This document shows, piece by piece, positions 57,001 through 64,000 of a stretch of DNA of 64,000 nucleotides. The first letter of the stretch is position 1, and the number at the start of each line of letters is the position of its first letter. This DNA comes from Atriophallophorus winterbourni (lineage: Eukaryota > Platyhelminthes > Trematoda > Plagiorchiida > Microphallidae). Position numbers and translations under genes: made by a program. Location: assembly GCA_013407085.1 (NCBI GenBank), contig JACCGJ010001791.1, forward strand, positions 102,947 through 166,946, written 5' to 3'. The notes under the pieces are model-generated. The model was not told the DNA's origin and searched no databases. It saw only the letters and a program-made list of their open reading frames with translations.

Positions 57001-60000
57001 CGATGTGTTTAGATGTCAGTCAAAGTTTCGGCTTGGCATTGTGTCAAGTTGTGTTTCATTTGATGATTTTCATTACGATGAATACGCATTATTTGTAAAA
57101 CTGTCTTTCGGCACACGGTAAACGGAACGATGTGAACCTTGATTCTATGTAATCACTCATGATTTGTTTTGCGATTCAACTCAATATCCATAATTGCACG
57201 CCTTTCCGTCACTCAAACTTATCACTGATACCTTTATCAGGCGGGGACAATACGATCAGTTTTAGCGTGCCTTTTTAATAAGCCTAATTCCAGTCTTACC
57301 TCGTTTGAGCTAGTTTACTGATTACCTTGAGTGATGCTCAGCAAACACCGGGCTAAATTGATTTACCGCCGGCGCTGAGCAGCTTGCAGGAAAGGTAGAG
57401 TCTCACGACCATTTTACTTTTTAATATCTATCTAATCCTGGGCAACCTAACCATATCTAAGTCTGTGACTGCGGCACTTTGCCTAGATCAAGCTTGTCAT
57501 CACGCATTCGAAAGCGGTAATCTCCATACACCTTTAACATTCGACTGCATACTTGCTCAGTTAACATCGTTTTGAAGCTATTGTTTTTTAATATCGATAA
57601 CCTATATGTTTTGCTTTATTATCTCCGCTGACTTCTAACATGCATTTTTTTACGAAATACGATTGCTTGTCATTCTTTTCGTTCTAACATCCAAGGTTCA
57701 CGCGTACATCATTTCGCACTTGAAAAACGAAATGCCTGCTTTGATTGGGAAAGACGCGAAAAAGAAAGAACTCATTCAAAATTTGGATCGCGTGTTTGAT
57801 TATCTAGCCAAATCGCACACTATGTCGCTTGGCGATTTCCCCGATATCAACAGAATGCGCGAATGCTTGGCGCTACACGATTTTCGCAATTTTCCCAGCC
57901 TTCAACAAAAGTTGATCAAGTCGGTCGATGAAATGTTGGGCGTTGATGTCGCGAGGCTCATGCAAATGATACCACAGGTAAGATTCTCGATTTACTGCCA
58001 CAGGTGATGTGGCGTTGTGTACACATGCCATCGTATCCCTTATCGGCGTTTCTGGATTTTTAAAATTTACAGTAATCCTCCTCCCCCAAAAATAATAAAC
58101 ACAAAACACCTGGATTCGCACACGATTGCATCACACAGTCACCACGACTGGTTTCGTGCTATTTGCGCTCATCAGGTAGGGATAATAGAATTAGGATCAG
58201 CATGCCTTGTACACAACTTTTGTAGTCTTCGGGGTCGACCACGGATAAGCACTTTGAGAATACACTTTATTTCCAACATGAAAGGCCCGTGGCTTTTGTT
58301 CTAACCTTGCATAAGTGAACTTGGTTCTATCTCCATAAACACGCACTGAAAAACAGTGGCAGGTGGCGGTTTATTAAGTGGGACAAAATACTATACGATA
58401 CTATCACCGAGATAAGTAATGTGGTGTTCGAGTTCAAGCTGATTGTGTTTAAGAGTGATTGCCAAAGATGACCTAGTCCCTTATACAGAACTATTTCAGA
58501 ACAAAGCCTCAACGGCAAGCGAATTGCAGTTCAGATTATCTTGATTGAGTGGCCATGTTTGCACTAGAAACATCCTTTAAACTTTTCTAAACAGGTTCAT
58601 GTTCCTGGCTCGCTCATAATTTGTTAAATTTGCAAAATCTGTTTTTCAACCTTCAGTTTTTCTACCCTTCAATTTAATTGTCTCGTTAAATGGGACTGTT
58701 GGAAGAATCGTCTCGGTGGTCTTGCATGGAATTTTCCGACATTATTACCCTATATTATTAGCCATGTTGGCTCGTTCTTACAAATACTCAACTTTTCAAA
58801 CTTGCCTACGACTGTTAACCAACAAATTAAAGTTTGAAATGTACAGTCACTCTGGTCTGACTTCTTTTTATCTACCTTCAAAAGGAGCAGTATATTGGAC
58901 AGATTCTTTGGGATGAATGAACTTGTCCTGATCAACGCCAATAACGTAGGCGGATAACGTTCACAAGTACTGCTCCTAATAAACAAATAAACCTATCAAA
59001 CATCATACACATATAGTCACGTCTAGCTACTGGGTTTCCTTACCCTTCCGTTGTTTCTGTAAATAAAATGTCGAAAGCTGAGGTCACCGCTTTTTAATGT
59101 CCGGATACACTGTTTGCTTGTGAATGCGGGTATAATCAACCCGTTCAATGTATGCATCATAGTCAATGTGTGATTTTACATGAAACGCATCGCGCTTTCA
59201 ATGGTTGTACCTCCACATCTGTGGTAATCGTTGCAAAGCCGTATGCCAGCATTGTCTCTTCTGTTGATACGGACAACTTGGCCTATCATCATGCACCGCC
59301 CATTGTGCTAGCATGCTATGTTTAATTCAATGAGGCCAAATACTTTCTACTGTCTTCAATAATGTCCCAATTCTAACCTGTGAAACCCATTCAATATAAT
59401 CAAGTTTAAGCGAAAATTTTAGCTTGTTGTATTTGCATTAGCTATGATTACACTCATGTGGGTCACTTATCACTCACCGATACCAGAATGTAATGTTGGT
59501 TTCGAACTCAGCTTCAAATGGTTCGGTCGTTTTGTTTTATAATCTATTCAATACGTTTAAACCGTTTACTTATGGTCTCCGAATCTCCTGATTCACGCTA
59601 TCTACTTGCTTGGGCTTTAATCCCCGAGCAACGTTTGTGCAGTTCACTTTGAAACTTCCTTTACCGACTTAAATCATTCACGAAAATGCCTGGTTTGGTA
59701 TCTGCAATTTACATACTACATCACACGTGACTTCACATCACTGAGCTCCAAAGTGGTCTGGATCGCTTGTGTGCTCCCTTTCGCTATTTCGTCAACAAGT
59801 GTTTACATGGCTCGTTGCTTTACTAGGAACAACAGGCGGTCGCAAACACCGCGGAGGCAACGGTTCGTGGTGGAGCTTTCGATTCACTAGACACTCCGTT
59901 CAGCTCGGAAGCGAGCGAGGGTGTGAACCAAGGCATGTTCGATAACGACTGGGTTGTATCACGCGGACGTGCTGAAGCTGACCGGGTGAGTTTGTGTTTA

Positions 60001-62459
60001 ATCACGTGCTAACGGTGACCTCATGTGACCTAGCTTAACCTTTGTAAACCTCAGTGCTGTATCACTGCCAGCATACTATTGGTTGGATAAAGTTATTTTT
60101 TAACACACTACCTGGCTTTAAAAACAGAACTGGTTTTTCTCGAAGTAAATCTATTTTATGTGCTCTATGCATCCGAAATACTAGTTCTCCCTCAAATTCC
60201 TCCATCCGCTTGTTAATTTGCTTCGTTTTCTAAAAGATAATTTTAATCACTGCAACATTTTCAATATTCTTTTAACGAATATTAATCCACATGCGTGCCT
60301 ATTTTAATATATGCCTTTTCCTCGCATCTACGTATGTGTGTATGCATGAAATCACAGGCTTCATTCATGTATGTATGTATGAAAGCACAAGCCTGATCCA
60401 GGCAAAGTGCCGCACAGCCAGAGAGTGCACGTGAGCCAAGATACTCTCAAGTTGCACAGGTCAATACATATATGAGAAAAGAAGAAAAGCTCCATCGTGT
60501 TTTTGAATGCAGCTAACGACCGGCGGTAAATCAATTTAGCACGGTATTAGCTGTACAACCTAAAAGTGCTGCACGATCCCAAATCCGTGCATTCATCCAC
60601 AGTTGATCAGATTAGCACAGCCAACCTTTGGATGCATGGAATGCATCTAACTCAACCGATCAAATCGATGGAATTGACATGTTTTGCGGAATGCTTGTAT
60701 CCTGTTTGTTGTCTTTAAGTAGAGACGGTAAAGTTGGCTTAGATCCATTGTGTGTGGATTGTTCATCCAAAGATCGGCTGTACCAATCCGATCAACAGTG
60801 ACGCGTGCGACACCGTGCTAAATTAATTGGCCAATGGCACTGAACTCCATGTGGAAACGTCCTAGTCTGACTACTATTTTCTCTTATAATTTTCTAGGCC
60901 TGTTCAACCCTAAAGTATCTCAGTCCTTGACTGTGCTGCACTTTGCTTGGATCCATGCTTGTGATATTATACTTACATAGTACTTTTCCACTGTTCCAAG
61001 TCTCACTAAACCTAAAGTGTTACCGTTCCCATCTGATGACGACAAACAGTCGCATACTGGGCGTAGTAGTAAGTGCACGGGATTGAAGTACTCCCCCAAA
61101 CTGATTACTGTTCTAATTCGTTTTGCGGGAACATATGATCATAAAACAAGATTCAACCATAATAATTGGTGCTTCTCGTGTATTCTTATTCAAACAACAG
61201 CAGTGCTAAAAGTAGAAGAAAAAACGTTTAGCTCACTTATTGTAGTTTATTTGTGGAATGTTTTCCGAGATGACACAATAGGTTACGGATATTTCGTCAT
61301 CAAAGTAGATGACGTTATCAGCCTAATGTCTTTTGAAGCGAATAGGCTTTGAAACCTACCATCTTCTATTCCGCAGTCTCCTGTGTGTCCATGTTGTTTG
61401 TAGTACGACGGTTACGATTCGAGTTCTTTCTGTAGAATAAACTCTGTTGGCATGTTGCGCTTTTACCGTAAGCAACATTCCATTGTCGATGAGGCATAGT
61501 GTGTGTATGTTACGCAAGTATACGACACATAAAAGCATTAATACAACTACTCTAGCAAAGTATACGTGCGTAAACTTGGAGTGCCACAATTGAGTTACGC
61601 CATGCATGAAAATAACCTTTTGTGCAGCGAGTTTGAAATTTAATTTATCTTAAAACGGTGACACGTAATAATTCATTAAAGTTGTGGTGTATTCCGTTCC
61701 GCGGGTAACCCTATTGCTAAGCGTTCCCGCGAGAAGTCAAGAACTTACTGGTTGATTGACTATCGTTTATCATGAATAATTCATCAACGAAACCGCCTGC
61801 CGCCTTTTACCGAAGTCGAGTTAGGTTCTACGCCGCTGCGTTGTTTGAGTTAGTATGCTTTCTTTACTTTAAACTTTCTGACAAGCTCTGGATCTCGGAA
61901 CTCATCGCCATGTTCGTATGACGAATAGCTTACTATCATGTATTCATAATGCAAAGAAATTTGATTGAAATCGGTTAGAACCGTTTTTGATTAACATTTC
62001 GCCTCTAACACAAAATCTTCGTCAGACGAATGACGATAATCAGGACACCGCTGTTTTGACCCTACGTGAAGGGGGTCAAGTCACAAAGGCATGACCAGAA
62101 TCAGTGCCTTTTCCATATTGCCAGGAGATTTATAAAATTATGCAAGCATCTCCTTCCTCCCCCAGATATTCCTCACATTGAATCCAGCGAACGGGAAAAT
62201 ATCTGGAGAATCTGCCAAGAGCTATATGATTGAATCTAAGCTCCCCAAAAGTACTTTGCGACAGATTTGGACTCTGGGCGATGTCGACCAAGATGGGGCC
62301 CTCGATGAGGACGAGTTCGCGTTGGTTTTCCACCTGATAAAACTGAAACTGGAAGGCCACGAATTACCTGCCACACTTCCGGCTCATTTGATACCCCCAT
62401 CGAAACGAGGCGCTGCGATTCGTGAAAATGGACATGGTCTGAACGGCATAAGTGCGTAA
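53405..62459 (+). CDS. EHD: EH-domain-containing ATPase (EHD/RME-1/PAST), five coding exons (gene-level entry)
   Basis: Exons 53405-54022, 55901-56191, 57696-57977, 59827-59985 and 62166-62459 join in phase 0 throughout with GT-AG ends, giving 547 aa, the usual EHD length. EHD proteins are dynamin-like membrane-remodelling ATPases that drive recycling-endosome tubulation and caveolar dynamics. Domains: N-terminal helix 1-55; dynamin-type G domain with P-loop GQYSTGKTT (63-71), switch PEPTTDS (88-94), DTPG (151-154) and NKAD (217-220); helical stalk about 285-400; a linker with TPF; a C-terminal EH domain (about 440-530) that binds Asn-Pro-Phe partners. All key residues are intact, so the gene is probably functional. 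The introns are 1.5-2.2 kb and carry SINEs and a Penelope-like remnant. The 5' untranslated exon(s) were not found. Confidence 0.93.
54533..54653 (-). repeat. 121-bp insertion present only in the right-contig copy, R2-like
   Basis: Absent between the equivalent bases of copy 1 (near 50317). It contains ACCAGATGACGGCAAAAAGC and CAGAAACTG, resembling the reverse complement of the 1020-1050 region (CAGTTTCTGGTTGTTTGCCG-type order), so it is probably a fragment of repeat R2. Confidence 0.55.
55901..56191 (+). CDS. EHD: EHD exon 2
   Basis: 97 codons, residues 207-303, between TTCCACACAG and CCAAG|GTTTGT. Starts [20 protein letters not shown], the G4 NKxD motif that confers nucleotide specificity, then [24 protein letters not shown] and [15 protein letters not shown]. 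The frame is open a little upstream of the acceptor, but that portion shows no EHD similarity. Confidence 0.93.
57185..57290 (+). repeat. Repeat family R2, degraded copy
   Basis: GCACGCCTTTCCGTCACTCA, TATCAGGCGGGGACAATACG and ATCAGTTTTAGCGTGC follow R2 order. EHD intron 2. Confidence 0.4.
57345..57505 (+). mobile_element. SINE-like element, degraded
   Basis: CACCGGGCTAAATTGATTTA, TAGAGTCTCACGACCATTTT, CCTGGGCAACCTAAC and GCGGCACTTTGCCTAGATCA in family order, with the AGCCCACGTGCAGT part missing. EHD intron 2. Confidence 0.65.
57696..57977 (+). CDS. EHD: EHD exon 3
   Basis: 94 codons, residues 304-397, between ACATCCAAG and [32 protein letters not shown], then [20 protein letters not shown] and [17 protein letters not shown] form the helical domain that mediates dimerisation and membrane contact. 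Confidence 0.93.
58110..58215 (+). repeat. Repeat family R2, copy 3
   Basis: GCATCACACAGTCACCACGA, CTGGTTTCGTGCTATTTGCG and CTCATCAGGTAGGGATAATA are the best-preserved form of the R2 core. EHD intron 3. The remainder of 58216-59826 shows no supportable feature. Confidence 0.6.
59827..59985 (+). CDS. EHD: EHD exon 4 (linker)
   Basis: 53 codons, residues 398-450, between TTTACTAG and [32 protein letters not shown] and [16 protein letters not shown] match the linker of EHD proteins, which usually carries a Gly-Pro-Phe-type motif. Here it is Thr-Pro-Phe. Too short to stand alone; identified by splice phase and the conserved GGAFD and WVV residues. Confidence 0.88.
60362..60590 (-). mobile_element. 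SINE-like element, nearly full length
   Basis: TGTATGTATGTATGAAAGCA (tail), CAAGCCTGATCCAGGCAAAG, CGGCGGTAAATCAATTTAGC and CTGCACGATCCCAAATCCGT in reverse-complement family order. EHD intron 4; inverted relative to the copy at 60803. Confidence 0.75.
60803..60985 (+). mobile_element. SINE-like element, degraded
   Basis: GACACCGTGCTAAATTAATT, GGCCAATGGCACTGAACTCC, TTTTCTAGGCCTGTTCAACC and TGCACTTTGCTTGGATCCAT follow the family order. Confidence 0.6.
60986..61940. other. EHD intron 4, no recognisable feature
   Basis: A 111-codon open frame at 61017-61352 has no domain that I recognise and is probably chance. Nothing else is supportable. Confidence 0.4.
61941..62055 (-). mobile_element. Penelope-like element, terminal remnant
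   Basis: On the minus strand: CGTCTGACGAAGATTTTGTG, GAGGCGAAATGTTAATCAAA, CTAACCGATTTCAATCAAAT and TTCTTTGCATTATGAATACA, parallel to the end of the element at 19706-19800. It lies just upstream of the last EHD exon, in intron 4. Confidence 0.55.
62166..62459 (+). CDS. EHD: EHD terminal exon 5: EH domain
   Basis: 97 codons and [21 protein letters not shown] begins the EH domain. [20 protein letters not shown] has Trp485 of the NPF pocket. The EF-hand loop D489-E500 has acidic residues at all calcium-ligand positions 1, 3, 5, 9 and 12. [18 protein letters not shown] is the conserved end. A 16-residue extension follows. The acceptor is CCTCCCCCAG. Confidence 0.93.
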   Translation: MFLTLNPANGKISGESAKSYMIESKLPKSTLRQIWTLGDVDQDGALDEDEFALVFHLIKLKLEGHELPATLPAHLIPPSKRGAAIRENGHGLNGISA

Positions 62460-62804
62460 TTTGATCGATACTCGCAATCACTGACTTGATGCATTTTCAA
62501 CCACTGTGTAATTCCACACGTGTTTCATACAATCCCAGGCTTCGTTTGTCTTCACGTCACATGTGTTTTCCATTTTTGAGGTTATTTCGAGGTTGCACGT
62601 GAACCGATAGAATCATTGTTATTGATAATTTCCCTGAATTAATTAATTTCGCATGCTTTCTTGCTTAAAATGGAAGACGAATTGTTTGGTTTTCTACTGA
62701 TTTTTAAAATTAATTTATTGTCTATTTTGTCGTTTATTGCTGGGCAAAGGGTTCAGAAGTGTTATTGGTGGTGTATCGTTGGCGTATCTGTTTAAGGAAT
62801 CTGA

Positions 62805-62810
62805 AATAAA
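62805..62810 (+). promoter_or_regulatory. Candidate polyadenylation signal of the EHD gene
   Basis: AATAAA, about 345 bases after the EHD stop codon. No closer canonical hexamer seen on this strand. Confidence 0.35.
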
Positions 62811-62939
62811 CTGGATAAGTTATGATCATCTGAGGTAACAGCTTGTTATGGTTGACTGGTACAAAGCAATTTACGGTTTTAAGTCAACCTCAGCTAACTA
62901 ATCGTATATTTCTGAAAGCCTAAAGTGATAAACTTGGAT

Positions 62940-63178
62940 AGTTCTCTTTCAATAAGTTGAGAACAGGTCAAATCACAGTACTTCGTCTACCACCACGACT
63001 ACGCGCTCAGAATATTTGGGATGCGCTCCCGGATAATCTAATTGCAGCTCGTATTACCCGAAATTACCGAGATTTAAGACAATTAACTGAATGTGTTCTG
63101 AGGTGCATTCCGGCCCATGCTGTTGATTTTAGAAGCAACGTGCCTTATCTGTCTTTTATGTTGTTTAGGAAATAAATT
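62940..63178 (+). mobile_element. Possible CR1-type LINE C-terminal remnant
   Basis: An open stretch reading RLRAQNIWDALPDNLIAARI resembles the Trp-Asn-x-Leu-Pro-x-x-Val-Val-x-Ala segment near the C terminus of CR1 RTs, followed by Leu/Arg-rich sequence and a stop at 63173-63175. No other LINE motif is adjacent, so the call is tentative. Confidence 0.4.
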
Positions 63179-64000
63179 TCCTACTTATTGTCATTCAAAG
63201 TACACGTTTGCGAAAATCGAACTTCAGTTGGATCGCTAAACTAAACTTGCGAAATCAACGGATGATCTGAAGTTTCAAGACAGGTTACCCTTGATCACCG
63301 GATTAAGCTGTTCTACCGGGAGCCGAATCGGGCATGAATCGAATCAACTGGGTTGAATAGAACGCATTAGTAGCGCAGATACATCATTGTAGCGAAAACA
63401 ACCAGAAAATAGGTGTAATTTAGAATGACACACTGGAAACGCGGAACCAGATTGGTGGCTGATGCCGCGTAAGCGACATCTGAACTTCAGTGCTCTAAGT
63501 TTCATGTTGTTCTCTTCTGACGTTGTCTTTTAACGACATGGCTACGCAGTGATGAAACTAGGATTTGCATAATGAATTTATGGACGGTTGATGGTCCCTT
63601 GGATGGTCTTTAACGTCAAATTTTAAAATCTACCGTTGGAACAAATTACCAATCTTGCAGTTTAACCACAAATTTACTCGCAGGCTCCTGCTGAATCGCT
63701 GTAAAATACTGCTCATGCTTATAGCGTCATTGCACTCAAATTAGCGACCATTGTTATGAACTCACGTGATGAACATGAATGGTTGAATTTGTATTTTTCT
63801 CACAGGGTCATTCAATCTTAATCTTGAAATAGTAGACCTTACGATATACAGGTGAATTGGCGCCGGCATTAAAAATCGATTTTATTCCATTTTTGCGAAT
63901 CAATTTTGAACGCACGAAAATATGGTTAGAACAAGCATGAAAATATCTTGAACTCAGAACAAAGCTAACAAACTAATCCTGGATGATTTGAGATAACCCG
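63179..64000. other. Right flank, no recognisable feature
   Basis: I see no exon, repeat-family match or RNA gene here. Confidence 0.35.

Noticed and set aside
61017..61352. 111-codon open frame in EHD intron 4
   Set aside because: No recognisable domain; lies within an intron.

Overview
This is eukaryotic nuclear DNA from an animal with compact exons, multi-kilobase introns and heavy retrotransposon load. The mix of CR1-type and RTE-type LINEs, a Penelope-like element with a GIY-YIG domain, a BEL/Pao remnant and a very abundant ~230-bp SINE-like repeat, all in AT-rich DNA, suggests a parasitic flatworm, most likely a digenean fluke. That assignment is inference; no species-diagnostic gene is present.

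Two protein-coding genes can be assembled from splice sites and family conservation, both on the + strand. (1) 602-20705: a six-exon TLC-domain (TRAM/LAG1/CLN8, TLCD4/TMEM56-like) multi-pass membrane protein of about 388 aa. Its exon phases add up to an open frame of exactly 389 codons. (2) 53405-62459: an EH-domain ATPase (EHD/RME-1/PAST family), five coding exons, about 547 aa. It has an intact P-loop, DTPG and NKAD motifs and a C-terminal EH domain. The two genes are separated by about 28 kb of repeat-rich DNA.

The first EHD coding exon and about 4.25 kb around it occur twice, on either side of a 20-N assembly gap (51355-51374). The end of the left contig and the start of the right contig match flush, so this looks like an unmerged contig overlap (false duplication) rather than a tandem exon duplication. 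The match is exact for about 2.66 kb and then drops abruptly.

Layout: 1-20.7 kb, TLC gene; its introns hold many SINE copies, RTE-LINE 3' fragments and Penelope-like fragments (one between 172-bp inverted repeats). 20.7-22.3 kb, intergenic. 22.3-38.4 kb, a series of decayed + strand CR1-type LINEs with a BEL/Pao integrase tail fused between two of them. 38.4-40.0 kb, no gene seen. 40.0-43.4 kb, two minus-strand CR1-type LINEs head to tail, next to a 138-bp tandem repeat. 43.4-47.1 kb, SINEs in inverted arrangement and a structured repeat with a perfect 20-bp hairpin. 47.1-62.5 kb, EHD gene with the duplicated segment. 62.5-64 kb, flank with a possible LINE tail.

No tRNA, rRNA, CRISPR or bacterial-type operon was seen. 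The likeliest undescribed items are the SINE family with its variable CATAC/CATA tail and the hairpin-bearing repeat present at 10.7-11.5 kb and 46.4-47.0 kb.
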